Made by a program: the position numbers and the translations under genes
Part shown: piece by piece, positions 31,518-43,988 of the stretch
Layout of the letters: every line of letters starts with the position of its first letter
How positions within the stretch are numbered: position 1 is the stretch's first letter
Notes under the pieces: generated by a model
The model's database searches: none
Seen by the model: the letters and a program-made list of their open reading frames with translations, nothing else
Told to the model about the DNA's origin: nothing
Source of the DNA: Corynespora cassiicola
Lineage: Eukaryota > Ascomycota > Dothideomycetes > Pleosporales > Corynesporascaceae
NCBI GenBank assembly: GCA_022059125.1
Contig: JAEUWY010000005.1
Coordinates: 434,001-498,000 of the forward strand
DNA length: 64,000 nucleotides
Direction: 5' to 3'

Positions 31518-34482
31518 TCAGCTGGCACGAGGACCTGCGTTATGTGGTGGCCCAGCCGCATCCCAACCGAGCGGGATGGCTTCCACATTCATCGTCTCCA
31601 GCATCTGGTTCCAAGCTCCCTCACTCATGGGCGTCATGCCTGCCCCTGTTGCCATTCCAGGCATGTCCCACTCGTTGCCCATTACAAAGTTGGACAGCCC
31701 GTCTCCGTTCATGGCCCCGCCCGCATACATGGCAGAGAATATATCATCGCTTGTTGAGAAAGCCGAGTAGGCAGTAGCCGCTGGGCCCGTACTCTGAGGC
31801 CCGGGGAGTTGATTTGCCATTGTCTTCGGCGATGGCCGGTACTGCAATTCGATGTGATGCCCTGGTGAGTACGATGTGTGTGAGCCCGTAGTTCCCCGCG
31901 ACTGCGAATTGGAAGTAGTTGCGGGGCTGGGCTGATCCCCTGCGTTGTCCGGTGTGATATCCATCTCGTTGCCGTCGATACCAAACCCATTGCGAGGCAT
32001 GTTGATTCCTCCGGCAGAAAACCCGCCTCCCTCGCTTCCTCTGGCATCTCTTGATGGGATTTCCAGTTGCGGCCCAGATGGTGGGGCGATGAATGAAGCA
32101 CCGGGAGGCTCCATGTCCGCTCTCAGACCGTTGGCTGCGCTGAAGGGCTGAGTTGGGCCACGGCGGTTCTGAGTCGCATATTGATTCATTAGCGGATTCT
32201 GGGTTGGGGCGTCTCGGATTTCGAATATGGGACTGCAGCCAACGTTGTTCTCGTTAGCGAACTCCTGGAGCGTAGAAGTGTTAGCAGGGGAGCAGGAGAG
32301 GCTTACTCGACATGATGGTGGAACCGCTGTCCAAGCTGATCGCTCAGATGTTGCAAGTTGCTTACCGATGATCTTTTGGGCATTGGAGGCTCATATGGTT
32401 TCTGCTGCGTCCCCAAAACCCCGGCGCTTTCGAGATCTAGGTCAAGTTGGACCAAGAAGGATTCGGTGAGGGGATTCCTCTTTCGAAGTGCCTGCATAGC
32501 CTGCAAGAGAAACTGCAGCGATGAATTTATTTGTTGATCATTCGGTCGAGTCTTGAGGTATTGCACAAACACGCGTGCAGCGACATAGACACAAAAGGAT
32601 ATAAAAGGATTCATCTGCTCAAGTCAGAGATGCTCGACCAACTCGCCTGTAAACTTACAGCTGCCAAATCCATGTGGCTAATCATCCGCATTACTGAAGC
32701 GATCTCTGCTGCAGCGGTCACACATCTAATCTTGCTTTCGTTGCTGATGTTCGCTGGCAGCCGATGTTTGTCGGCCTTGAAGATGGCTGCCTGATGAAGG
32801 CAAATGGCGGATGTATGTAGGCTCATGCTCATGAATATGACGTTGGGGTCAGAAAGACCGGTGGGCAACCGCAGGGTGTCGGGAAGGCTGAGTGCGGTCT
32901 GGAGCAGTACATTCTCAATTTTGCGGTGGCGTGTCCAGAACCCGCCGTTGAGATCATCATCATTGTCGTCGGGGCCAGGCCGGTGAAGATGCAAGAGATT
33001 TCGACCAAAGAGTGACGCCGTCAGTACGATTCCGCCAAAAGGCGTGAGATTTCCCACACCATTTGGAGCCATTGTTTGTTCCAGGGTGGCAGTGACCATG
33101 GGCTTGCTCTTCTCAAACGCTTCTTCACTGGAGGGTAAATGTGTCATTATCTGCATTGATCAGCTTGTCAGGTCGATAGTTGAGCATGGCAGGGGCTTAC
33201 ATCTCGTTCGTCTATTGTCATGGGCCAGCCGGTTCCAATGCTGGCATAACGATCAATACAAAAGGCCATCCAAAAAGTTCGTCTTCTTTCCTCACGCTCT
33301 GTCCAGTCTTTTGGTGGAGGAAGACATTGCTTTACGTCCAAGCCGGCTCCGTCCATTCGGTGTAGCTGCATCATCTGGGCCAGCCGTACAGCCCGTCCGC
33401 AGGACAGCCAGGCCCTTGGAAAGTACATTTGCTTGAACTCATATGTACTCAACAATATCCACATCTGACAGTGTGCAAGGGTGATGGTGGATTCACCGTG
33501 ACCTCTCATCTCATCCATCTGTGCGTACTTTCTTGCCCGTTGGTAGAAGTGGTCGTGCAACGCATCGTATTTGTCTGCCAAGGAAGCTGCCATGGTCCAC
33601 ATGGCGTAGCGCAAGCACACTGGCGGTCTCATTGACGGCGCGAGATTCATTGCGGCCAGAAATCGTGGTCGGTGTATGACTGGTATTGAGGAGTGGATCT
33701 TGGTGAAGTAAATCTGATAACTACCATACAGTCAGCCGGAAGCACCCAGAGACGCGCACATGTCACAACATACAGGTCACTTTGCACGTCCTGGGGCGGC
33801 AATGGTTCGTCCAGCCCTAATCCGATCATCTCCCAGGGAAACTCTCCGTCTGGGGATGTTCCATTCGTACCGCCATTTTGGAACGTTTCTGGCCCTGGCG
33901 ATATGTTGTTGAAGCTCTGCCTCTTGTCTGTGCCGAGAAAGTCATTTGATCCGGGCAACGACTGCTGTATGGTGTTTGCAACGTAGGCAGAGGCAGAGTC
34001 CTGCCTGGAGGCGTCCTTGTTCTGTTCGCTCGATTCCTGGTTCTTCAGCAGCGTTTCGACCTGTTCTGCGCATCGCGTTAGACAGTCTGACAAGGAGCAA
34101 ACAAGCTTCTGGACATACGCAGACGAGCCTCCAGTAGCTTCACGTAGCCCCTCTTTGGCCCACTCTTCTTCCGAATCTCGTCGTAGGCGCAGTCATGGCT
34201 CAACCGCTTGCAGGTCCCGCAAGTAGGGCGAGCCCCGTCGCATCGCAGTTTTCTTTTGCGACACAAGACGCAGGCTATTCTTTTCGGCTTATTCGCAGCA
34301 TCTTCCTTTTGTGCAGACCCGTCCTGGCTGTTATTCCGCGGCGGCGATAGCCCCCCTTCGTTGCCGTCCGGGCCTTGCTGGGACAGGTCGTTGAAAAAGC
34401 CATCGTCGGGCGACTCAGATGCGTCTCGAGCCATGTCGGATGCTGACGGCGGTTGCGGATTCGAGGAATATTCGGCGGTCAT
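31518..34482 (-). CDS. Zn2Cys6 fungal-specific transcription factor
   Basis: DNA-binding regulator of roughly 890 residues. Exons: 34482-34119, 34065-33774, 33720-33201, 33150-32659, 32614-about 32307, and about 32264/32232-31518. The binuclear zinc cluster is complete: cysteines at residues 71, 74, 81, 88, 91 and 98 (CVLCRKRKLRCDG then CGTCKRLSHDC), followed by a basic linker KKSGPKRGYVKLLEARL and a short coiled-coil start. The middle holds the fungal transcription-factor domain, with the hallmark ERRRTFWMAFCIDRY. The C-terminus is Gly/Asn/Ser/Pro-rich and may activate transcription. The last intron has two equally in-frame solutions, 32306-32233 or a longer one starting near 32366 and ending at 32265. 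Target genes are unknown; I recognise the class, not the individual regulator. The start at 34482 is the first in-frame ATG. Confidence 0.87.
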
Positions 34483-35436
34483 TAGACAACGCCCCGCGTC
34501 AGCGGTCGGAGATGCGGGTGAGCGATTTGCGTCCACAGGCCGAAAGTGCTCGAATAGACGCAACCCCACTGGTAATGGGGGCGGGGGTAGGTTCGACTTC
34601 GTTGGTACGAGTGGCGGCGTGAGGGTCCAAACTATGGGTGCAATGTGAGGAAGACAGGTGGGCGACAGGTGGAAGACAATCAGGCATCACTTGCGGTTGG
34701 GATAATACGGCACTTTGCTAGAACGGGGCCACGCATAAGGGTAAGTTCGGGGCTGGACTGGATCACACGTGGGGAGCGCGTAGCTGGCCAGCTACGACGT
34801 CGACTCACAGGAACTGGTGTTGGATCGGTGCTCCGCCCTTGTCGCCATGGTATGGGGCACGCCTTGGTGCGAGGCGTCCTGCCCTATGGGCGGGTAGTCA
34901 TCATGGGGCTGCGGTAGACAGGACGAATAATCACGGACACCCCGACTGTCGGTATGCCGACATGCGGGCCCATGGCTCTCGGCGACCAAGCCGCTTTGGA
35001 ACAATGGCAGGCATCACCGGTTGCGACGCCGCCCGTCTCGCCCTGCGCTGATGGAGCTGAAGAGCGCACTGGAGCCGTCCGGAAGCGCGGTACACGGTGT
35101 CAATCTTTTTTTTCTGTAGTGTCCTGGGGGCTGCTGCAGGTGAGCGCAACCAGAGGATCAGCCCTAGCCTGTTGTGGAAACCGCCGCGAGACACAATTCC
35201 GGGTCAAGGCCATCTTAGGCTGCAGCATGGAAGCATCATACATTCGAGCTGTGCCAGCTAGAGTCTGGAAGTCACTTGGTCAAGAGGCAACGTGGCGCAG
35301 ACATGCGAGAACATGCTCGTATCCATTTGTTTTTGTTTTTGGTATGCTGAACGCTGCAGTGCACCCGGAGCCATGCAGCCATGTATGATACAGGTGGAAT
35401 AGAACATATATATTGTACACAACAAGCTGCCGTCAC
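34483..35436. other. Spacer between the Zn2Cys6 gene and uL2m
   Basis: About 950 bp holding the Zn2Cys6 promoter and leader and the 3' end of uL2m. No gene recognised. Confidence 0.5.
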
Positions 35437-36663
35437 CTACCTCGGCCTGCGCTTGCCCTGGTTCCGTGGGCGATCCTGTACAAGGAACGTGTGCTTGTTC
35501 CTCTTGTGCCTCGTCTTGTAACCACCTTTGGCCTATACGTGCATTAGCGCCATGGCCACTGGGTAGAGAGGTTTGACTTACAGGAGTGCCCCAGGGACTG
35601 ACGGGGTGTACGTTACCCTTTGACTTACCACGACCACCACCATGGGGATGGTCAGCTGCAGTGCGGTTAGTTGCGCCCAAGTCATGTCAGGGGTGGGGCA
35701 GGAACACGAACCAGCGTTCATGGCGACACCACGGACCGAGGGACGCTTGCCTAGCCAGCGAGAGCGACCGGCTTTACCAAGAGATGTGAAATGAGATTGC
35801 GGGTTGCTGGCGACTCCAATGGTGCAGCAAGCATCGGGGCTGACCTTGCGGAGCTCGCCACTCTGGAGACGAACGACGACGCTCTTGATCTCGACGCCCT
35901 TGGCCTTCTCCACCTCCTCCTTGTTCACCACAATGGCATAGGTGCCAGCACTCCGACAAAAGACTCCGCCGCCCTGCGTCTTTGAACCAACATTGTAGAT
36001 CTGCGAACCGAGGGGCACCATGTGGATAGGGAGGCAGTTGCCTCGAGAGGCCGTCTTTGCGGCCAGCATACCGGGGTCAATGACACCACCCATGCTTGCA
36101 ATCAGGTCCTTGGGGATACCACTCCTGTAGCTCTCAATCTCGTCTCCAGCCCTCATTCCATCCGCAGCGACAATGTACGACTTTTCCCCCGTCTCGACTC
36201 GGGTGATGAGGGCCAGATGTGCGCTCCGGTTGGGGTCGTATTCGATGCGGTCCACGATGTGCTTTCCGGGGAGGTAGCGCTTGTAGTCGACGATGCGTAT
36301 CCTCCTCTTGGCGCCGCCGCCGCGGTGCCTGACTGTGACCTGGCCACTGTTGTTCCTTCCACCGAGATGCTGGCCCTTGCGGGCAATGGTGAGCTTGAGC
36401 CACGGCCTCCCCTTCCACAGGTGGTCGTTGACGGGCCGCTTGAGATGGCGCAGACCGGGCGTGCGAGGCTTGTAGGTGCGCAGCGGAATGAACTTGTCGC
36501 GTCGGGAGCCGCCCGTGGCCTGGACCTGGGCGCCGTCTGCAGCGGCCGTGGCCACATACTGCGGCGGAGGGACGTGGTCAACGGCCTGGGCGTAGGAGCG
36601 CGCAAAGGTGAGGGCGCGGCCGAGGCGGGCGGGCTGAAAACGGCATATCCGCGGCTGCAGCAT
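35437..36663 (-). CDS. RML2: Mitochondrial large-subunit ribosomal protein uL2m
   Basis: Homologue of bacterial L2, a component of the mitochondrial 54S ribosomal subunit near the peptidyl transferase centre. Exons are 36663-35712, 35655-35582 and 35532-35437 (introns 56 and 49 nt), giving 373 residues. The N-terminus [20 protein letters not shown] is Arg-rich without acidic residues, a typical mitochondrial presequence. Family motifs include [52 protein letters not shown] and, reconstituted across the first intron, [17 protein letters not shown], which carries the universally conserved histidine loop of L2. The C-terminus is basic ([20 protein letters not shown]), as expected for rRNA binding. 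The ATG at 36663 is used because the longer frame begins with TTG. It is divergent from cyclin B. Confidence 0.95.
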
Positions 36664-37425
36664 GGCGATGCGATGGAGCCGGGAGCTGCAGAGGGCGTGG
36701 GGACGGTGCAATGGGTGGCCGTTCGGTGGAGTGAAGTTGCTGGGAGAGCTTCACAAATCTTCAGACGACGCCCGAAGCGGCCTAGCGGCTTGGGCCATTG
36801 CGCGCGTCCCCAGCAACGCCAGCTCTCGACGTGCCCTTCCCGTCTCCCACGCACATTCTACATCCCTCCCCCCATATTCAACCACCACCCGCCGCTCCAT
36901 CGCCATTTCCGCTGGCTCGCCGGCCTCTCCCAGCTCCACTGCACCGCTCCTCGCGTGTGCATCCGCCCAGCTCCATTGATATCGCGTCGGACCGGGCCTT
37001 GTCTCGCGGTAAGTGACTTACGCGCTCGCCATTGGCTCCCCAGCCATCGCACGTCGCCCGCGCGTTGTTGGCGCAAAAGGCGGCTGACTAAGGAGCGAGG
37101 CCTGCACCAAAACAAACCTGCTTCTACATCACCCTCCATCAACACACACCTTGGTGCAGCCTCGACTCTCCCCATCTCCCTCACCACTTCCCGACACCAC
37201 TGGAGCTGGGCTTCTCCTCCGTCCCCTCCCATCCCCACTCGCCTTCTCGACGGGTTCGTCTCTCCGCGCGTCACATCACCATCGCTGCCGCTTCCCGTCA
37301 CTGCCCCAAGAGCGTGTCTGGGCCCTCGATATCTGCGAGCATCGCCCGCTGTGTCTGCTGCGCACTCTGCTGCGCGCCCTCACCTGCGCGTGCCGTGCTT
37401 TGATATCGTCGGGTCTCGCTGCTCC

Positions 37426-37461
<36 letters not shown>

Positions 37462-37621
37462 GTCGCGCGCGCTCGCCTTGACCCGCCATTGGACTCGTTG
37501 CTAATTCCCTCGCCAGTGCATCATAATACACCTGTATACACCACTTCGCCTAGTACATACTCACCCAAACAAACCCTCGATACCACTCTAGCCTAGTCCA
37601 ACATAACTAATATTGCTCGCA
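36664..37621. promoter_or_regulatory. Divergent promoter region of uL2m and cyclin B
   Basis: About 960 bp between divergent genes, GC-rich on the uL2m side. A long CT tract at 37431-37459 lies on the cyclin side, about 160 bp before its ATG; pyrimidine tracts are common at fungal transcription starts. The long plus-strand open frame 36022-37596 that covers this region runs antisense to uL2m and is not considered real. Confidence 0.6.
37431..37459. repeat. (CT)n tract upstream of cyclin B
   Basis: About fourteen consecutive CT dinucleotides, ending roughly 160 bp upstream of the cyclin start codon. Confidence 0.9.
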
Positions 37622-39380
37622 ATGCCTCCAGCTGTACGTGTCCCTCCTCTGTCTTGCATGTCGACGCCCTCCCATCTCGCGTCGCGTCGTGCGCGGGGTA
37701 CCACTCACCACCTCATGACCGCTTACTGACATGTCTATCTAGGGTCGCACCCTGCGACAGCGCGCTGTCACCAATGAGAATGATGAGAATGCTACCACCA
37801 CGCGTCTGACGCGTGCAAAGACTGCTGCATTGACCTCTACCGATGCTGCCGCTGAGCCGCCCAAGAAGACCGTCACCACCAAGAGATCCACCGCCACCCT
37901 CAACGGCACGGCCCCCACTCGCAAGAGGGCTGCTCTTGGAGACGTGTCCAACGTAGCAAAGACTGATGGTGCTGCCGCAAAGGATGGCAAGAAGGCCACG
38001 GCCGCCAAGGGAGGACAGCTGGCCAAGGCTGCTCACCCTACCAAGGTCCAGAAGCCCACGCGTAGCACCACGACGCGTTCCGTTCTCAAGGAAAAGAGCG
38101 CTGCCTCATCCGAGTTGAAGCGCCCCGCCAGCGGTTCTGGCATCGCCGGCCACGCGACCAAGAGGCGAGCCACGACCAAGGTTGCCAAAGAGGAGGATAT
38201 CGAAGAGGTCGAGAACGTTGTTCCCCCATCGGAGTCAACTGAGAAGGAGGTTGAGGAGGAGGAGGCCCCCAAGGCTGCCCCCACCAAGCAGGAACGCGTC
38301 AAGGATGTCAAGGATGTCAAAGAGGTGAAGGAGGTCAAGGAGGTCCTCAAGGAATCTGCCAAGGAATCTGTCAAGGAGTCGACCAAGGAGTCCACCGAGG
38401 AGATTGCTCTTCCAGAGGATGTTCCTGATCTCGACAAGGAGGATGTTGATGATCCTCTCATGGTGTCCGAGTATGTCGTTGAGATCTTCGACTACTTGAA
38501 GGAGCTTGAGATTGCCACCATGGCCAACCCCGACTACATGGACAGCCAGAACGAGCTCGAGTGGAAGATGCGCGGCATCTTGGTTGACTGGCTTCTCGAG
38601 GTCCACACGCGCTTCCGCCTTTTGCCCGAGACTCTCTTCCTGGCCGTCAACATCATCGACCGTTTCCTGTCCACCAAGATTGTTCAGCTCGACCGCCTTC
38701 AGTTGGTTGGTGTCACGGCCATGTTCATTGCGTCCAAGTACGAAGAGGTTCTCTCTCCTCACGTCCAAAACTTCCGCCATGTTGCCGACGACGGCTTCAC
38801 CGAGGAGGAGATTCTCAGCGCTGAGCGCTTTGTTCTCGCCGCCCTCAACTATGACCTGAGCTACCCGAACCCCATGAACTTCCTTCGTCGCATATCCAAG
38901 GCAGACAACTACGACATTCAGACGCGCACCCTCGGCAAGTATCTCTTGGAGATTGGTTGCCTGGACCATCGTTTCATCGCGTACCCTCCTAGCCAAGTCG
39001 CCGCTGCTTCCATGTACCTCGCCCGCCTCGTGTTGGAGCGTGGTGAATGGGTAAGTTCCACATGACATCTGCTTGCAACGTGCGCTAACATGAAGCAGGA
39101 TGCTACGTTGGCTCACTACGCCGGTTACACTGAGGAAGAGATCCAGCCCGTCTTGCAGCTCATGATTGACTACCTGTCTGGCCCTGTCGTCCACGAGGCT
39201 TTCTTCAAGAAATACGCCAGCAAGAAGTTCTTGAAGGGTAAGAAGCGCCCCCAAGTATACGTTGCATCCTTGACTGACTTTGCTCCAGCTTCCATCGTTC
39301 TCCGTCGCTGGGCTAAGGAGTATGTGGCTCAGTACGGTAACGTTCTGCAGGAGACCTCTCGGTCACGTAGCCAGCGCTAA
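37622..39380 (+). CDS. G2/mitotic B-type cyclin (NimE/Cdc13-like)
   Basis: Regulatory subunit of Cdk1 that drives mitotic entry. Exons are 37622-37633 (only MPPA), 37743-39050, 39099-39237 and 39289-39380; introns are 109, 48 and 51 nt; the protein has 516 residues. The destruction box RAALGDVSN is at residues 66-74, the APC/C degron of B cyclins. A Lys/Glu repeat stretch precedes two cyclin folds: the first begins near residue 240 and carries MRGILVDWLLEVH and SKYEEVLSPHV, the second includes YPPSQVAAASMYLAR and YTEEEIQPVLQ. The third intron is 51 nt, a multiple of three without stops; removing it restores KKFLKASIVLRRWA, the usual B-cyclin ending, so naive gene calls will keep 17 spurious residues. 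Regulation by Cdk1-phase transcription is likely but not visible. Confidence 0.93.
38301..38400 (+). repeat. Imperfect tandem codon repeat in cyclin B (VKD/VKE and xKES units)
   Basis: Nine-bp units encode VKDVKDVKEVKEVKEV, followed by 12-bp units encoding AKES, VKES, TKES. The result is a charged, probably helical segment just before the cyclin folds. Confidence 0.8.
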
Positions 39381-42300
39381 GACTGCATCCCCCCCTCTCT
39401 AGGCTTCCCCGGACCTGCCTTCCCAGTCCGTGATAGCCCCACACTTATCTCTGGACTAATCTATGCCCTCGTCTCATGAGGCAGGGTGTGATTCGAGTCT
39501 AGCGTTTCAATTGCATCCATCCCACACCATTCATGTCAGCATTTTCTGGGCAATCACCTCGGACGGCGTTAATCAAAAGGGTGCGTTTGGTTATGGGTTT
39601 TTTCAATGTCTCTTGCACCTTTTTCCTTACGCGATTGCCAGTCAGTACGGAGTCGAAGGCGTTTGCACCAGCTCAGTATACGGTGGCGCATGGATTTTTT
39701 GTCGACCTTTATCTTCATTCTGAGACGGCTCTGGATACCCATTCATAGCTCAATGGGGGGTATACCACGACGGAGGGCTAGGGTGGCTATGGACGGGGTT
39801 TGTGATAAGATGGACGAACGATTTTGTTCCAATGTCTTGTTTGGTTGACTAAGGGGGGCCACCATGTATGAGTAGCGGAGATGATGCCTTGTGTCAATCG
39901 TCAATGGAGCCGCCCATGAGCCCAAAGCCTCTCTGTTTGCCACAAGTATGCAGCTCTGCCTCTTTTTACACACTCACACCTAATTGTTGCGGGTTGGTCC
40001 TCATTTTCCGCCAGGCTATTCCGCGACGGTCGGTTTCTCTATTAATGGCTCTTGTCTTCTCAATCACAGTTGTCACGATGGGCTGGCTGTACGACATGAA
40101 ACAAAGGCGTTTTATTTTTTGGGTTGTATCTAGTCCTTTTTTGTTTGTTCTGCTACTTTATCCTCTATTACGTTTTTCGTTCCTCGAGCAACGAACGCAA
40201 AAGGGGACAAAAGGGCTCTTTAGTCTCTGCTTCCATGCCATGACATGCATGCATGCAGGGCATCATGTAGAATTGAAATGAGCAAACCTCTTGTTTTTTT
40301 CGTTGTCGATCCACGGAAAGAAGATTGAAAAGAAAATCGAACAAGACCCGAGATGATGGCGATGGCGATGAAACACAAAAGCAACCCTCACAACCTCTCA
40401 AACGGGGGGGGGGGGGGGGGGGAAATATCGCGTGCTACCTATTTCGGGCACCATCCCTCGCTCGCGTGCGGTGCGGTTGTGCACACGTGTTTGGGGCTGC
40501 AAGATGGGGGGGGCGTCTCGGCACCGTCGGCACCCTCTGGACTGCCTGAACGAGTAGGAGCGGGAATTGCAAGGCGTGCAGTTGGGTTTATTGACCGCGG
40601 CGCGGATTCGCGCGGGTTTTTCGCGCATGGCACACGGGGGCGTCTCGTTCGCGACGACGGCGGCGGCGGCGGCGGCGGGCGTGGCGCGCTTGGGTCACGT
40701 CATGACACGACGCGGACGCGGGACACGGACACGTCGGGGGAGGGTGCGTCAGGTCTGGTCGGATCGCCGAGGGGCCTAGGCTAGGTATGCGTAGGTGGGT
40801 GCAGTGGGTTGGGGATGATCGGGGCGCGGGATCGAGAGGGATTTTGGGGGCCGAGGTTCGTTCGTAGGTCTGGGATGGGATGGGATGGGCGGAGTTTGGG
40901 AGGAGGGGCTGGACTGGCTGGGACGCGTTGGGGCGGGTTCTCTTGCGCGTTGGAGCGGCGCGTTGAGGGCGGGAGAAAGCTGTGTGTGTGACATCACGAT
41001 GAGGGAATTGGGGGCTTGTTCCAAGGTTTTGGGTGTGGGCTGGATGGCTTTTGCACGGGCGTGTCGATGGGCGGGTGCTTTTTGGTTACTGATTAAGTGG
41101 CATGCTTTCAGGTGGAATCAGAGTAATGCGGAGCGGTCATTTCAGCAATGGTTTCCAATGGTCGAATCGTGATATACGCGATCCTGTATATTTCAAGTAC
41201 GGCAGCTCAAAGGGCAAACATGTTAGAGTGGGACGGGGGATGTTTATTTGAAATAGTCGGTAGAGAGATTGAATGATGGACTGTAACCTCCAAGCACCAA
41301 GATAATGCGTTTATGCAAAAGGAAGCCATGCTGCACACGACTGCGTGTTCGTTTATAGTAGCACATCGCTGAATTAGGTGATCATTCTATGGAGTATCAG
41401 GTTGACAAAGGATACATATGAGTAATTAATGCGAATAGAGTACTTACAGTTCTCCACTTTGAGGTATTATTATTCGTTTTCAAAGATTATGCCACCTACA
41501 AGTATGCCTAGGTTGTAGACTCAGACTCAACATTATTCAAGGAAAACTAATATGGGAGCCACGGGCGATTTGACCACTACGTGTGATGTAGAGTTGTTGT
41601 TTAGATACCTTTCCCTAGACTATGATTAAATATCAAAATGCCCAAGGCAAAGTAACAGATGGGAGTTTATGGTCACGATTGTGATCGAAAGACATTAAGA
41701 TTATCTAAAGGCTATTCTGACGCCCTCGACGAGGTGTTAGGATTTAAGGACTATTTTATCTGTTAATTGCTGTTCGCCCAGCTCGGTAGAAACTTCTGGG
41801 AGGAAAGAATGGGGGAGAAATACAGGTGGTTAGGCATAGACTTGATAAGCATACGGCGATTTAAATGATTGCTTTATCAGATTGTTAAATATCCCTATAG
41901 GGATTCTGGATGGGTGCTTAACAACCGAAATTGTTCTAGTCTGTTTGTCTTAACCCCCAAAAACAATGTAATCGATATAGTAATAGTATTGTAATAGAGC
42001 TATTAAGACAAGCGCCTTGTTTGTACATACGTGTGACAAAGAGTTTTGAGTTAAACATTATATCGAGAGCGTGGCAAAGAGAAAACATAAAACAAAAAGA
42101 CAGTTTATGTTCTCCTTGATCATTGCTGGATATCCTACCCGGTTATAGTTGTGTTTGTTACTACGATTACGGTGGCAACTTCTGCCAACTTTGGCTGAAG
42201 ATTCTAGTTGAGTAGCGACGAGCGTTCCAAACCTCTCTGCCTTGAATACTGCGATCTTGTGATAAAACGTGCATGGAAGTTCAATCTACTTGGGCCATTT

Positions 42301-43022
42301 CGATTGTCTACCGGAATTCTACCTGCGATTGCAGTTGGTCGTGGTCCTACGACTGGCTATGCTACATTTCCTGTGAAGACGTTCATGTGAGCACACACCG
42401 TTGAATATTTTGAATAAATGCAATATGCTGAAAAGACAGAGCACAGTGTTGGCTGTATATCTGTTTTTGACAAAGAAGAGTAAGCGTCCTGAAAGCTTCA
42501 GCTCATTCAACGAATAATTTGAACCACGAGTTCGGTGAGGAAAACGAGTTACCCAAGAAGACTACACCCAATCTTCTAGTTTGAAAACGCAAATCACCCT
42601 ACCAAACCCAAGTATAATTTCTCAAGTGCTTTAACAAGTGGATATGGCTCGATTCAAAAACCGCGGTGAAGTAAACAGTTCCTTAGCGCATTTTGGGACC
42701 TCGGCTCCAGCACACCTGCGCACGTGGTGAACCATTCAAAAACGGCTAGCTTACAAGGCCTACCTCTTCACATCGTGGCATGCAAAACCCTCTGTTGATA
42801 GCAAGTTCATCTCCGATATCTAGGAAACGGTACTTGTAAGCTTTCTGAAGAACGGAAAAAAGAGTTGGATCAATCCAAAAGAGCACTATCAAGCGACCCA
42901 CCGAACCCATCCACCTGCGCAACTGAAACTTTGTATCCAACCAACCAAGACTCGTTCATCATCGGAACCCTCAAAACAACCAGCCAACCACCAAAAGATA
43001 ATCTCTCTCACCTGCCACAGCG
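39381..43022. other. Gene-poor gap of 3.6 kb with two compositional halves
   Basis: From 39381 to about 41150 the sequence is GC-rich in places and holds the cyclin 3' region, a 19-G run and a GC-rich block (40560-40980). From about 41200 to 42900 it becomes AT-rich with short direct TA/AT runs and no meaningful open frame. The change in base composition suggests a distinct origin for the second half, such as a decayed mobile element, but no terminal repeats, integrase or reverse-transcriptase motifs were seen. The last few hundred bases must hold the promoter of the HIT gene. Confidence 0.5.
40404..40422. repeat. Run of 19 G
   Basis: Nineteen consecutive G on the plus strand in non-coding DNA downstream of cyclin B. 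The exact length may be affected by sequencing error at homopolymers. Confidence 0.9.
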
Positions 43023-43988
43023 ATGAAATCAGAAAAAGACCTCTTCAGCATCTCGGACCCTTGCCCCTTTTGCAACATCGCATCCGCTTTCCCAGCATCA
43101 GAACCGACATCGTCGACATCATCATCATCAACAACATCGCGGTCATCTGACCTCGCATCCTGCATCCCCTCCGACGCAGACGCAAACCCAGAAAGGACAT
43201 CCCCGACCTCCTTCATCGTGCTCTCGAGCCCCAATGTCCTCGCGTTTCTCGACATTTTACCCATGACGAGCGGACACCTGCTAGTGTGTAGTCGGAGCCA
43301 TGTTGAGAAGGTGCAGGGCTTGTCTGGGGACGAGGGGAGTAGTGTTGGTGAGTCTTTTTCATTCTCATTCCTTTCTTCAGACCTCTTCAAGGTATTGCTG
43401 GGAGATGCTTTTGTTTGCGATTCTTCTTACGACTTTCTGTTGGGTGGGTTGGAAAGACGTGTGTGTTGTGGAGGATCGGGGTCCCAGGGAAAGAGGTTGG
43501 CTGACATGTACCACGATGCAGGGTTCTGGCTCCCTATACTCGCGCGGGTTGTGAGTCGTGTTACAGGCGTGACGGACTACAACATTGTGCAGAACAACGG
43601 TAAGTTTTCATTTTCACCCCATCCCGAGCGGCGTTCTACTTCTTTCATCTCATCTCCAATTCGGATCTACTCGTCTAATGCGCCGCATTTCTCCCACCAA
43701 TCTCCAACCTCGATTCTCCCAAGCTTTCTACCCAAACCCTCAAAACATCTCGCCCAAACCTAACTTTTCCTTCCAGGCGCAAGAGCCGCACAAGTAGTGC
43801 CTCACGTTCATTTCCACATCATCCCCCGCCCAGGCACAAAGCCTGAGCTCAAGAACAAGAGCTGGACCATGTTCGGCAGGGGCCAGCGCGACGACCTAGA
43901 CGACGACGAGGGCGCGCGGCTAGCGGGGGAGATGCGCGCTGTATTACGGGAAGAAATTGAGGCCATGGGCGGGAAGCCCAAGCTATAG
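43023..43988 (+). CDS. HIT-domain (histidine triad) nucleotide hydrolase
   Basis: Small histidine-triad protein, 204 residues, probably a nucleoside phosphoramidase or nucleotide hydrolase. Exons are 43023-43347, 43522-43599 and 43777-43988; the introns (174 and 177 nt) are long for this window. A C-x2-C pair near the N-terminus (CPFCNIAS, residues 14-17) is followed by a low-complexity Ser/Thr insert. Then come FIVLSSPNVLAFLDILPMTSGHLLV, given here as its two parts FIVLSSPNVLAF and LDILPMTSGHLLV, and the active-site triad HVHFHII at residues 144-150, preceded by NNGARAAQVVP. The internal junctions were chosen because SSVGFWLPILARVV and NNGARAAQ restore the family pattern. The C-terminus is charged. 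Substrate not identifiable. Confidence 0.88.

Noticed and set aside
36022..37596. Plus-strand open frame of 524 codons over uL2m and the cyclin promoter
   Set aside because: It is antisense to the well-supported uL2m exon and continues through a CT microsatellite; composition is low-complexity and no family pattern is visible.
38235..39254. Minus-strand open frame of 339 codons over cyclin B
   Set aside because: Antisense to the clearly identified cyclin folds.
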